Assembly (NCBI GenBank): GCA_002346435.1
Contig: DDZT01000109.1
Location: forward strand, 19,382 to 41,364
Direction of reading: 5' to 3'
Length of the DNA stretch: 21,983 nucleotides
DNA from: Anaerolineales bacterium UBA3001
GTDB lineage: Bacteria > Chloroflexota > Anaerolineae > Anaerolineales > UBA11657
Below the pieces are notes generated by a model that searched no databases, was not told where the DNA came from, and saw only the letters and a program-made list of their open reading frames with translations. Positions within the stretch are counted from its first letter, which is position 1; every line of letters begins with the position of its first letter. This document shows, in pieces, positions 7,337 through 14,544 of the stretch. The position numbers and the translations under genes are program-made.

Positions 7337-8617
7337 ATGCTCGACATTCAATTAATTCGGCAAGATACTGAGTATGTGCGATCTGCGCTTGCTATGCGCG
7401 GAACTAAATTCAATGTTGATGAAATTATTCATTTCGACGAACAACGTCGTGAACTTCTTCAAGCAACGGAGAGCCTCAAAGCTAAGCGTAACACTGTATC
7501 TAAGAAAATTGGACGCATGGAGAATGATAAGGATCGTTCAATTTTAGTAAGTGAGATGCGTAAAGTTGGTGAAAAAATATCCCGATTGGACCAACAAGTA
7601 CGTGATATCGAATCCAAACTTAATTCTCTTATGTTGGAGATACCCAACATTCCAGATGCTGACACACCCCAAGGCACAAACGATTCTGACAATGTTACTA
7701 TTAAGGAGTTTGGCAAAGAGAATGATTTTAACTTCACCCCAAAACCTCACTGGGAACTTGGTTCAGACCTTGGGATCATAGATTTTGAAAGAGGAGTAAA
7801 ACTTAGCGGATCTAGATTTTATGTTCTTAACAATGCTGGAGCCAGATTACAGAGAGCACTTATAAGCTTTATGCTCGATTTACACACACGTCAAGGATAT
7901 TCTGAATGCTACTTGCCTTTTATGGTAAAAGAAGTTAATTTTACAACTGCTGGTCAGCTCCCTAAATTTTCCGACAACATATACCATGACGTAGAAGATG
8001 ATGCTTGGTTCGTAACCACAGCAGAGGTGCCACTTACAAATTTACACAGAGATGAGATACTAGAAAATGACATATTGCCCTTGTACTATACAGCTTACAC
8101 TCCATGCTTCCGGCGTGAGAAAGTCACAGCAGGAAAAGAAGTGCGTGGCATAAAAAGGGGTCACCAGTTTGATAAAGTGGAAATGTATGCACTTACGCAC
8201 CCTGAAGAATCATATAAGGTACTAGAAAAAATGCTTGCCGATGCAGAAGAAACATGCATGAAACTTGGGCTACGTTATAGAGTTCGACGATTATGTAGTG
8301 GGGATTTAGGGTTCGGTTCACGCATTACCTACGATATAGAAGTATGGGCCCCTGGATGCAATGAATGGCTGGAAGTCTCATCAGTATCAAACTGTGGTGA
8401 CTTTCAATCACGCAGGGCCAATACTCGCTTCAGACCTACAAAAAGCTCGAAATCTAAATACTTGCATACTCTCAATGGGTCCGGACTTGGTCTCCCCCGA
8501 ACTCTTATAGCAGTACTAGAAAACAATCAACGACAGGATGGCACAATAACAATTCCTGAAGTGCTGCGTCCATGGATGTCTGATGAAGACAGTATTGGAC
8601 AAGCCATTTATAGTTAA
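7337..8617 (+). CDS. serS: Seryl-tRNA synthetase
   Basis: Class II synthetase charging tRNA(Ser) (and tRNA(Sec) where present) with serine. The 426-residue length is normal. The start ATG 7337 gives the standard MLDIQLIRQD opening and has GGGAG at 7326-7330 as Shine-Dalgarno; the frame extends upstream to 7307 without support. Residues about 30-100 form the heptad-rich, charged N-terminal coiled-coil arm that grips the long variable arm of tRNA(Ser). The serine-binding TAE is at 228-230 (VTTAEVPLTN), class II motif 2 is CFRREKVTAGKEVRG at 257-271 followed by HQFDKVEMY, and motif 3 is GLGLPRTLIAVLENNQ near 383-398. The 148-base upstream gap shows no T-box-like antiterminator, and I found no convincing promoter hexamers there. 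The gene runs convergently into the small Trm112-type gene with 16 bases between stops. Confidence 0.97.
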   Translation: MLDIQLIRQDTEYVRSALAMRGTKFNVDEIIHFDEQRRELLQATESLKAKRNTVSKKIGRMENDKDRSILVSEMRKVGEKISRLDQQVRDIESKLNSLMLEIPNIPDADTPQGTNDSDNVTIKEFGKENDFNFTPKPHWELGSDLGIIDFERGVKLSGSRFYVLNNAGARLQRALISFMLDLHTRQGYSECYLPFMVKEVNFTTAGQLPKFSDNIYHDVEDDAWFVTTAEVPLTNLHRDEILENDILPLYYTAYTPCFRREKVTAGKEVRGIKRGHQFDKVEMYALTHPEESYKVLEKMLADAEETCMKLGLRYRVRRLCSGDLGFGSRITYDIEVWAPGCNEWLEVSSVSNCGDFQSRRANTRFRPTKSSKSKYLHTLNGSGLGLPRTLIAVLENNQRQDGTITIPEVLRPWMSDEDSIGQAIYS

Positions 8618-8633
8618 GATCAAAACCGAATTA

Positions 8634-8858
8634 CTAATCCTTAGAAGGTGCAATCGGAAGATTATCAACAGACACTTCCACCCATTTATCTCCCTCGTCA
8701 ATCAACATCACAGGTATATCATCTCGAATGGGGTATTTACGCCCACAACCATCCTCTGTACAAATAAGCCAATTATCCTGTTTTAACTCTAAGTTACCCT
8801 CAGCATGCTGTACACACGCAGGGCACCTCAGTATTTCCAACAAATCATCACTGACCAT
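8634..8858 (-). CDS. Trm112/UPF0434 family small zinc protein
   Basis: A 74-residue protein of the Trm112-like (UPF0434) family. Visible hallmarks are LLEILRCPAC at the N-terminus and KYPIRDDIPVML, the classic Y-P-I-R-D-x-I-P-V-(M/L)-L segment. Cys12, Cys15, Cys33 and Cys38 are suitable zinc ligands; the second pair has a CTEDGC spacing instead of a short one. In eukaryotes and archaea Trm112 is the activating partner of several tRNA, rRNA and release-factor methyltransferases; bacterial members are poorly characterised, so a methyltransferase partner is only inferred. The start is fixed by GGAGG seven bases upstream of ATG 8858 (complement of 8866-8870). The longer in-frame extension to 8957 is hydrophobic, unlike the family, and overlaps the promoter of the neighbouring regulator, so it is rejected. 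A fused copy of the same fold is at the end of the methyltransferase gene at 5028-5951. Confidence 0.9.
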   Translation of the reverse strand: MVSDDLLEILRCPACVQHAEGNLELKQDNWLICTEDGCGRKYPIRDDIPVMLIDEGDKWVEVSVDNLPIAPSKD

Positions 8859-8940
8859 TAAAATACCTCCGAAGCCCAATATATAAGCGAGTATACCATG
8901 AGCTTTTACATAGAATAAATTTATAAGTAATAAGCAGAAA

Positions 8941-8969
8941 TTGACAAAACAGGACAATATTTATATAAT
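8941..8969 (+). promoter_or_regulatory. Perfect consensus sigma-70 promoter for the GntR regulator
   Basis: TTGACA at 8941-8946 and TATAAT at 8964-8969 are both exact consensus hexamers with the optimal 17-base spacer. Transcription would begin near 8976, giving about 65 bases of leader before the ATG at 9041. The leader contains TTTACT (9002-9007) and AGTAAA (9030-9035), which can pair. No strong Shine-Dalgarno precedes the regulator, so a strong promoter may be offset by weak translation, or the promoter may be repressed. Confidence 0.85.
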
Positions 8970-9040
8970 ATGAATAATCTGATTAGTCTTATAAATACAA
9001 GTTTACTGCTTAGCATTGTTATAGTGTCAAGTAAAACTAT

Positions 9041-9706
9041 ATGATTGAATCAAAGATAGATTCTGATTTTCTACGTTACTTAATCCAAGGTAGATTCCAA
9101 CCAGGCGATAGAGTGCCGCCACTAAACACCCTCACTGAAAAACTAGGTGTGAGCACTAGCAAGCTACGCGAACAATTAGAAGTAGCACGCACTTTGGGAC
9201 TTGTTGAGGTAAAGCCACGTTCTGGAATACGTTGTGCAGACTATGCTTTCTTCCCAGCTATAAAGCAAACTTTATTGTTTGCGCTAGCCCTTGATGGCAA
9301 TCTGTTCACTAAGTTTAGTGAATTGCGCCACTACATTGAAGTTAGCTTTTTCACAGACGCTGTAGCACAACTAACTGATGCCGATAAGTCTCGTCTGCAA
9401 TCCTTGATTACGTCTGCTCAACAAAAACTACAAGGGTCACCTATCCGTATACCCCACCAAGAACATCGAGATTTACACTTGGAAATATTTCGACGACTCG
9501 ACAATCCATTTGTACAAGGACTGCTTGAAGCGTACTGGGAAGCTTATGAGGCGGTAGAGCTGAACGTATATACAGACATTAACTATCTTCTTAAGTTGTG
9601 GAAGTACCATGCTCTTATCATTGATGGTATCGTCAATGACGATATCGACTCTTCTCTCAAAGCTCTAGTTGAACATACTGAACTCATAAATATCAGAGAT
9701 GCTTAA
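9041..9706 (+). CDS. GntR family transcriptional regulator, FadR/FCD subfamily
   Basis: A 221-residue regulator. Residues about 5-68 form the GntR winged helix-turn-helix (GRFQPGDRVPPLNTLTEKLGVSTSKLREQLEVARTLGLVEVKPRSG in character: PGDR..P....L...LGVS...LR..L..L...GLV...P..G). Residues about 75-215 are an all-helical FCD ligand domain, with His146 in DLHLEIF, His190 in KYHALIIDGI and His212 in EHTELI at the positions of the metal-binding histidines. FCD regulators usually sense organic acids (2-oxoacids, hydroxy acids, sugar acids) and act as repressors that release DNA on ligand binding. The next genes, korA-korB, oxidise 2-oxoacids, so they are the natural candidate targets, together with the regulator's own strong promoter. 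The ligand is not known. It starts at ATG 9041 with no evident Shine-Dalgarno. Confidence 0.9.
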   Translation: MIESKIDSDFLRYLIQGRFQPGDRVPPLNTLTEKLGVSTSKLREQLEVARTLGLVEVKPRSGIRCADYAFFPAIKQTLLFALALDGNLFTKFSELRHYIEVSFFTDAVAQLTDADKSRLQSLITSAQQKLQGSPIRIPHQEHRDLHLEIFRRLDNPFVQGLLEAYWEAYEAVELNVYTDINYLLKLWKYHALIIDGIVNDDIDSSLKALVEHTELINIRDA

Positions 9707-9737
9707 AATCACTAGTAATAGTATTATGCACATTGAT

Positions 9738-9749
9738 ACAAGCGCTTGT
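9738..9749. promoter_or_regulatory. Perfect 12-base palindrome, candidate operator
   Basis: ACAAGCGCTTGT reads the same on both strands. It lies 31 bases after the GntR-family gene and 82 bases before korA, and overlaps the possible -35-like TTGATA at 9733-9738. Dimeric GntR regulators bind short palindromes of this size, so it is a reasonable operator candidate. No second copy was seen near the regulator's own promoter, which weakens the case. Confidence 0.45.
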
Positions 9750-9777
9750 TTTGTAATAACCAACAGGAGAACACATC

Positions 9778-9828
9778 TTGTTTGGTAACCTAAAAGCAAA
9801 CAAAAAGGATGATATTGGCGTGGAATAG
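9778..9828 (+). other. Possible 16-codon leader frame before korA
   Basis: TTG 9778 is preceded by AGGAG (9765-9769) and opens MFGNLKANKKDDIGVE, ending at TAG three bases before the korA ATG and in the same frame. KorA itself has only a weak GGA at 9822-9824, so translation of the small frame could help ribosomes reload at korA. The peptide has no recognisable identity. Confidence 0.25.
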
Positions 9829-9831
9829 AAT

Positions 9832-11631
9832 ATGAATATCGTTAATGATTTTTCCATACAAGTAGCTACACCTAACGGCTCAGGGAGCCAGACTTCAAAC
9901 TTAGTCTTATTAAGATCTTTATTCAAGATGGGAATACCTAGTAGTGGGAAAAACTTGTTTCCTTCTAACATACAGGGTATGCCTACATGGTACACGATAC
10001 GATGCAGCCAAGAAGGATATGTTGCGCGCCGAGACAGCATTCAAATCATGATATTAATGAATCCTGAAACTGCACTTCAAGACATCAACAAAATTCAACC
10101 CGGTGGTGTTTGTTTGTACCCTGAAACCGCTAAATACAATTTTGATCGTGAAGACATCACGTATTACAAAATGCCGGTTAAACGTCTAGCTAAGGAATCG
10201 GGGGTTTCATCTGCTCTACGTCCGTACGTGTCAAACATGGTTTATGTGGGAGTCCTAGCATCTGTGTTAGGTATAGATTTATTTGAAATTCAGAATGCTC
10301 TTAGTTGGCATTTCAAAGGTCGGCAAAAATTAGTAGATACAAACATGCCTATAATACAGGCAGCCTTTGATTGGTCACAGGAAAATCTTACCAAGACGGA
10401 CCCATTCCAAGTGGAACGTGCCAACTTAACAGACGGAAAAGTCATGGTGGACGGGAATTTAGCTGCTGCCCTTGGTGCAATTTACGGAGGCGTAACAGTA
10501 ATGGCATGGTACCCAATCACACCTTCTACAAGCTTAGCCGACTCTCTGACACAATATGCCAGTCTATTACGTCACGATGACAATGGTCATGCTACTTATT
10601 CAATAATTCAAGCCGAGGACGAACTAGCAGCAGCCGGAATGATTATAGGTGCGGGCTGGGCAGGCGCACGCGCTATGACAGCGACTTCCGGACCGGGCAT
10701 TAGCTTAATGTCCGAATTTGCAGGATTCGGATATTATGCGGAGATTCCAGCTGTTATATGGGACGTTCAACGCGTTGGCCCAAGCACTGGCTTACCTACG
10801 CGTGTCTCACAAGGTGATCTAACAGCATGCCACTGGTCTAGCCACGGTGACACAGAACACATATGTTTGCTTCCAGGAAATGTAGCTGAGTGTTTTGAGT
10901 TTGGGTGGCGTGCTTTTGACATTGCAGAACAATACCAAACACCAGTGTTCGTACTAAGCGACCTAGACATAGGAATGAACAATTGGATGACCAAACCATT
11001 TAGCTACCCAGATAAACCAATGGATCGGGGCAAAGTGCTAACTGCTGATCAAGTCCTCGAAAATGGGTTTAAGCGGTATTTTGATCTAGATGGCGATGGA
11101 ATACCATATCGGACTTTGCCTGGCACACTAGCAAATGGAGCATCATATTTCACTCGTGGTAGTGGTCACAACGAATCGGCAAAATACAGCGAGGACCCTC
11201 AAGACTATGTAACAAATATGTCACGATTACGACATAAAATAGATTCATCGCGAGAGGATTTACCAGCACCTATAATCGAACAGATAAAGACTGCTAGCAT
11301 AGGTTTTGTTGGTTTTGGATCTACTGACCCAGCTATAATTGAAGCTAGGGATCGTCTAGCCGATATTGGTGTTGAGTCCAGTTATATACGTGTACGCGCT
11401 TTACCTACTAGTTTAAAGATCTCAGAATTCATCGCATCTCATGACAGAGTTTACGTGATTGAAATGAACATCGAAGGACAGTTGCACAAGTTGCTTCAAA
11501 TCCAATCCCCCGAGTTAGCTACTAAGTTAGTATCGCTTGCTCACTGTGATGGACTACCGCTCACAGCAAGCTGGATTGTCAACCAGATACTTGAACAGGA
11601 GAGAGGGCCCAATGGCAAAATCAAGCAATAA
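9832..11631 (+). CDS. korA: 2-oxoacid:ferredoxin oxidoreductase, fused gamma-alpha subunit
   Basis: A 599-residue KorA-type subunit in which the gamma domain is fused in front of the alpha (pyrimidine-binding) domain. Residues about 1-185 are the gamma domain, with the hallmark SSGKNLFPSNIQGMPTWY (37-54) and GYVARR (62-67). The alpha domain starts near 205; AWYPITPSTS (225-234) is the PorA/KorA signature and GLPTRVSQGDL is the substrate-pocket region typical of 2-oxoglutarate-type enzymes. With KorB it forms the enzyme that converts a 2-oxoacid plus CoA to acyl-CoA, CO2 and reduced ferredoxin. Whether the substrate is 2-oxoglutarate, pyruvate or a branched-chain 2-oxoacid cannot be read from sequence alone. 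No separate ferredoxin-like delta subunit is adjacent. The stop lies 20 bases inside korB, implying coupled translation. A 16-codon frame with AGGAG ends three bases before its ATG. Confidence 0.93.
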   Translation: MNIVNDFSIQVATPNGSGSQTSNLVLLRSLFKMGIPSSGKNLFPSNIQGMPTWYTIRCSQEGYVARRDSIQIMILMNPETALQDINKIQPGGVCLYPETAKYNFDREDITYYKMPVKRLAKESGVSSALRPYVSNMVYVGVLASVLGIDLFEIQNALSWHFKGRQKLVDTNMPIIQAAFDWSQENLTKTDPFQVERANLTDGKVMVDGNLAAALGAIYGGVTVMAWYPITPSTSLADSLTQYASLLRHDDNGHATYSIIQAEDELAAAGMIIGAGWAGARAMTATSGPGISLMSEFAGFGYYAEIPAVIWDVQRVGPSTGLPTRVSQGDLTACHWSSHGDTEHICLLPGNVAECFEFGWRAFDIAEQYQTPVFVLSDLDIGMNNWMTKPFSYPDKPMDRGKVLTADQVLENGFKRYFDLDGDGIPYRTLPGTLANGASYFTRGSGHNESAKYSEDPQDYVTNMSRLRHKIDSSREDLPAPIIEQIKTASIGFVGFGSTDPAIIEARDRLADIGVESSYIRVRALPTSLKISEFIASHDRVYVIEMNIEGQLHKLLQIQSPELATKLVSLAHCDGLPLTASWIVNQILEQERGPNGKIKQ

Positions 11632-12640
11632 TACAAACTTGATAGGTCTTGAAAAACAAGATTACAAAGGTAGTCCAACTACATTATGTGCTGGGTGCGG
11701 CCACAACTCAATATCTTCTCAAATAATCACTGCTGCATTTGAACTTGGCTTACAACCGGAGCAAGTAGTAAAGATTAGTGGCATTGGATGCTCTAGTAAA
11801 AGCCCAGCATACTTTATGAATAGATCGTTTTCGTTTAATTCAGTTCATGGTCGCATGCCATCAGTTGCTAGCGGTGCCATGTTGGCTAACAAAGATTTAA
11901 TCACCATAGGTATTAGCGGAGATGGTGACACTGGCAGTATTGGGATTGGTCAATTCAAACATGCCCTGCGAAGAAACACCCCGATGTTATACATTGTTGA
12001 AAACAACGGAGTATATGGATTAACTAAAGGACAATTCTCAGTCACAGCTGATGAGGGACAAAACCTCAAATATTATGGCAAAAACGACCTGCCTCCACTA
12101 GACCTTTGTTTGGAAGCTATAGTAGCAGACTGTGGATTCGTTGCACGTTCATTTGCAGGAGACCCAAAACAAGTACGGCCCCTGTTAAAGGCTGCCATCA
12201 GTTATGGTGGTGCTGCCTTGTTAGATATCATCAGTCCTTGTGTAGCGTTCAACAATACTAGTGATTCTACAAAAGGGTATGACTGGGTCAAAGAACATGA
12301 CGATCCGCTACATGACATTACATACATACCAGTGCAAGAAGAAATCACAACACAATATGAGCCTGGAGAGACTAGCACTGTTACTCTTCACGACGGATCC
12401 CAAATCGTGCTTCGTAAACTCGATGAATCATATGACCCTAAGGACAAATTAGGTGCCATACAAGCGTTACACAATTCCAATAGCGAAGAAAGTCTATTAA
12501 CTGGTCTGATTTATTACGACCCGGACAGACCCAATCTCATACAAACTGAGAATCTAGTAGAATCACCGTTGGTCCATCTAACCACAGACGCTTTGCGGCC
12601 TTCTGAAGATTCCCTAAACCAAATTATGTCCAGCCTATAA
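11612..12640 (+). CDS. korB: 2-oxoacid:ferredoxin oxidoreductase, beta subunit
   Basis: The 342-residue thiamine-diphosphate subunit. The TPP site is GDGDTGSIGIGQFKHA (103-118) followed by ENNGVYGLTKGQ (130-141), the usual G-D-G-(D/S)...N-N-x-x-Y-x-x-T-x-G-Q pattern. Cys26 and Cys29 (LCAGCGH), Cys60 (GIGCSSK) and Cys210 (SPCVAFNN) are the four ligands of the single [4Fe-4S] cluster that passes electrons to ferredoxin. The start ATG 11612 has GGAGAGAGG just upstream, inside the korA end; the open frame further upstream to 11537 overlaps coding sequence and lacks support. The protein is somewhat longer than the shortest KorB proteins because of a C-terminal tail after about residue 230 that family members of this type also carry. 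ygfZ follows 28 bases later, probably in the same transcript. Confidence 0.94.
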   Translation: MAKSSNNTNLIGLEKQDYKGSPTTLCAGCGHNSISSQIITAAFELGLQPEQVVKISGIGCSSKSPAYFMNRSFSFNSVHGRMPSVASGAMLANKDLITIGISGDGDTGSIGIGQFKHALRRNTPMLYIVENNGVYGLTKGQFSVTADEGQNLKYYGKNDLPPLDLCLEAIVADCGFVARSFAGDPKQVRPLLKAAISYGGAALLDIISPCVAFNNTSDSTKGYDWVKEHDDPLHDITYIPVQEEITTQYEPGETSTVTLHDGSQIVLRKLDESYDPKDKLGAIQALHNSNSEESLLTGLIYYDPDRPNLIQTENLVESPLVHLTTDALRPSEDSLNQIMSSL

Positions 12641-12668
12641 ACGTTATAGTGAGCGCCAGGACCAAAAA

Positions 12669-13661
12669 ATGGGCACTACAACAAGCCAAGAAATAAACGA
12701 AGCTTATCAGCAAGCACAAACTGGTTGTGTTATAGTCAAGCGCAAAACTTTAGGATATATATGGTCACATGGTCGTGATCGTCTAGACCTTCTGCACCGA
12801 CTCTCCACAAATGACTTACTGGGAATGTCTGCGAATGAAGTCAAATCTACTGTACTGACAAATCCTATTGGTCGTACCGTAGATTATCTCATTGTCCTCA
12901 ACGTTGAAAACAAATCACTAATAATAACTAGTCCTGGCAAATCGGATATAGTATTTAAGTGGATTATGAAGTATATTTTTTTTCAGGACGATGTAACGCT
13001 TAAGTTTCCAGACGAATCGCTGATTCAGACTGGCTTGTACGGACCTAAAGCTCATGAGGTGGTAGCCAAAATAACTCCTGAATTTTCCTCTCTATCGCAC
13101 AATCAATCATTTACTATAAATGACAGTGCGTGGATCATGCGAGTTCCACCTCCGGGTGGAATAGGTTATGAAATCGTTTCTGACGCCACTACAACACAAG
13201 AGTTGGTTGAAAGAGCAAAAACTGCAGGTGCGGTAAAATCCCCCTCGTCTTTATATGAATTACTAAGAATAGAAGCCGGTTTACCTGGAGCTGGCCTCGA
13301 AATTGATATATCTTATATACCGCTTGAAATTGGACTGCGAGATGCGGTAAGTTTTACAAAAGGTTGTTACACAGGACAAGAAATAATTGCCCGACTTGAT
13401 TCACGTGGAAAGCTCGCTAAAACATTAGTTGGCCTACGTTCTTCTGATAAGATACCAATAGGTGCATCACTCCAGGCGCCTAACAAAAGTTATGGAATTG
13501 TTACCAGCAGCACCTATTCTCCTAAATTGGGTTGGATAGGATTAGGCCTTGTTAAGCCAACTGTTTGTGAACCAGGAACTACTCTGTCTGTGACCAAAGA
13601 TAAGATTTCAGGTAGCGCATCCATATCAGCATTACCATTCCAATCCTCATTATCCGTATAG
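12669..13661 (+). CDS. ygfZ: YgfZ/GcvT-fold folate-binding protein
   Basis: A 330-residue member of the YgfZ family: a tetrahydrofolate-binding protein with the aminomethyltransferase (GcvT) fold that in Escherichia coli supports repair or maturation of Fe-S enzymes. The diagnostic K-G-C-Y-x-G-Q-E motif is present at residues 231-238, with the required Cys233. The N-terminal region (WSHGRDRLDLLHRLSTND, 32-49) and the FVIPDGxxIG-like central region agree with the fold. The protein lacks the catalytic context of a true glycine cleavage T protein, and no gcvH or gcvP is nearby, so YgfZ is preferred over GcvT. AGGA at 12657-12660 gives a good Shine-Dalgarno for ATG 12669. It follows korB by 28 bases, so it is probably co-transcribed with the [4Fe-4S] oxidoreductase it may protect; this pairing is inference from context. 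Confidence 0.9.
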   Translation: MGTTTSQEINEAYQQAQTGCVIVKRKTLGYIWSHGRDRLDLLHRLSTNDLLGMSANEVKSTVLTNPIGRTVDYLIVLNVENKSLIITSPGKSDIVFKWIMKYIFFQDDVTLKFPDESLIQTGLYGPKAHEVVAKITPEFSSLSHNQSFTINDSAWIMRVPPPGGIGYEIVSDATTTQELVERAKTAGAVKSPSSLYELLRIEAGLPGAGLEIDISYIPLEIGLRDAVSFTKGCYTGQEIIARLDSRGKLAKTLVGLRSSDKIPIGASLQAPNKSYGIVTSSTYSPKLGWIGLGLVKPTVCEPGTTLSVTKDKISGSASISALPFQSSLSV

Positions 13662-13774
13662 GTTGCATCAGGCCATCAATACACAACCAACCTCTGAAAA
13701 CACAAAGGATCTGTCACTGCACAATCATTGACTACATAGTTCTGATATATACTGTGTATAATGTATTGTGCCCT

Positions 13775-13802
13775 AGGGTATATTTGAAAGGGTATATTTG
13801 AA
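13775..13802. repeat. 14-base perfect tandem duplication
   Basis: AGGGTATATTTGAA occurs twice head to tail, at 13775-13788 and 13789-13802, without mismatch. The first copy also begins inside the palindrome CCCTAGGG (13771-13778). It sits about 50 bases upstream of the holin-like gene and just after a TATAAT at 13757-13762, so it may be in the 5' leader of that transcript. It could be a direct-repeat operator, or simply a slippage duplication. Confidence 0.8.
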
Positions 13803-13852
13803 TTCTAATTATTATTGGCTTTGATTTATAATAATTGCATCGGAGGCAACAT

Positions 13853-14503
13853 TTGAACGCAGACAACGTTCAGAATCTTTCAGAAACCATAATGGGCTTT
13901 GTAGGCTTGCTAGCTGCGGGTCTCCTCACAGCTGCACTACCTTTTGTTGTAGCCACAATAGCATCCTGGCTGCGTGCTAGATCCAAGGAGCTATCGCAGC
14001 GCATGAACACACAACAGTTACAGATGGTTCAAACAGTTACTGAGCTAGTGGTACGAGCTGCTGAGCAAAATAGCAACAACGGAACATTGATCAGTAGTGC
14101 CGAAAAAAAGAAGTTTGCTATGAATCTAGCAAGATCCTACTTCAGAAGATTAGGTATTGATCTGGATTCTACGTCAATAGCAGGTTTGATTGAATCTGAG
14201 GTCTTGCGCCAATTTCACAACTCTAGTGGAAGTGCAGAATCAGCTAAAGTACGTTCTGACCTACTGTCACGAGCAGTCCAGTCATCAGTTTTGGCAGCAG
14301 AGCAAAGTGACATAAAACGCAAAGCCCTAGAAGCTGGCTTGAATCTCTCTGAAGAAAAGAAAACCTATGCGGTAAATCTAGCAACCGATTATTTGTCCCA
14401 ACATGGTATTAATGTTCCACACGACCTAATCGACGGAATGGTGGAAGCTCAGTTAATGAAGTTTCGAATAGAGGCTGCCCAACTACAACAAAACGAGCAA
14501 TAG
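13853..14503 (+). CDS. Membrane-anchored protein with a duplicated LL-H holin-like domain
   Basis: A 216-residue protein. One hydrophobic segment at residues about 13-40 is followed by a positively charged RARSKELSQR, then soluble helices. Two related units are visible: unit 1 about 61-121 (LVVRAAEQ ... EKKKFAMNLARSYFRRLGIDLD ... IESEVLRQF) and unit 2 about 138-204 (SSVLAAEQ ... EEKKTYAVNLATDYLSQHGINV ... VEAQLMKF). Each has an AAEQ helix, a K-K-x-(F/Y)-A-x-N-L-A helix ending in (L/H)GI, and a final (V)E-x-x-(L)-(M/R)-x-F helix, the layout of the LL-H phage holin family, in which a single unit is usual. Start: TTG 13853 is fixed by CGGAGG at 13841-13846, six bases upstream; the in-frame TTG 13835 precedes the Shine-Dalgarno and is rejected. 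No lysin or phage genes are next to it, so a lysis role is not supported; a host membrane-associated role is possible. Function unknown. Confidence 0.7.
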   Translation: MNADNVQNLSETIMGFVGLLAAGLLTAALPFVVATIASWLRARSKELSQRMNTQQLQMVQTVTELVVRAAEQNSNNGTLISSAEKKKFAMNLARSYFRRLGIDLDSTSIAGLIESEVLRQFHNSSGSAESAKVRSDLLSRAVQSSVLAAEQSDIKRKALEAGLNLSEEKKTYAVNLATDYLSQHGINVPHDLIDGMVEAQLMKFRIEAAQLQQNEQ

Positions 14504-14544
14504 TTTACTACGTACAATCACCAGTTCAACAAAACAAACATCTA

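Noticed and set aside
8859..8957. N-terminal hydrophobic extension of the Trm112-type protein, suggesting a membrane form
   Set aside because: A strong GGAGG sits just before ATG 8858, family members start there, and the extension overlaps the regulator's promoter.
12669..13661. Glycine cleavage T protein
   Set aside because: The KGCYTGQE motif is specific to YgfZ, and no other glycine cleavage genes are present.
13835..13852. Earlier TTG start for the holin-like protein
   Set aside because: The CGGAGG ribosome site lies inside this stretch and points to TTG 13853 instead.
13853..14503. Prophage lysis cassette
   Set aside because: No lysin, terminase, integrase or other phage gene lies nearby; the flanks are ordinary metabolic genes.
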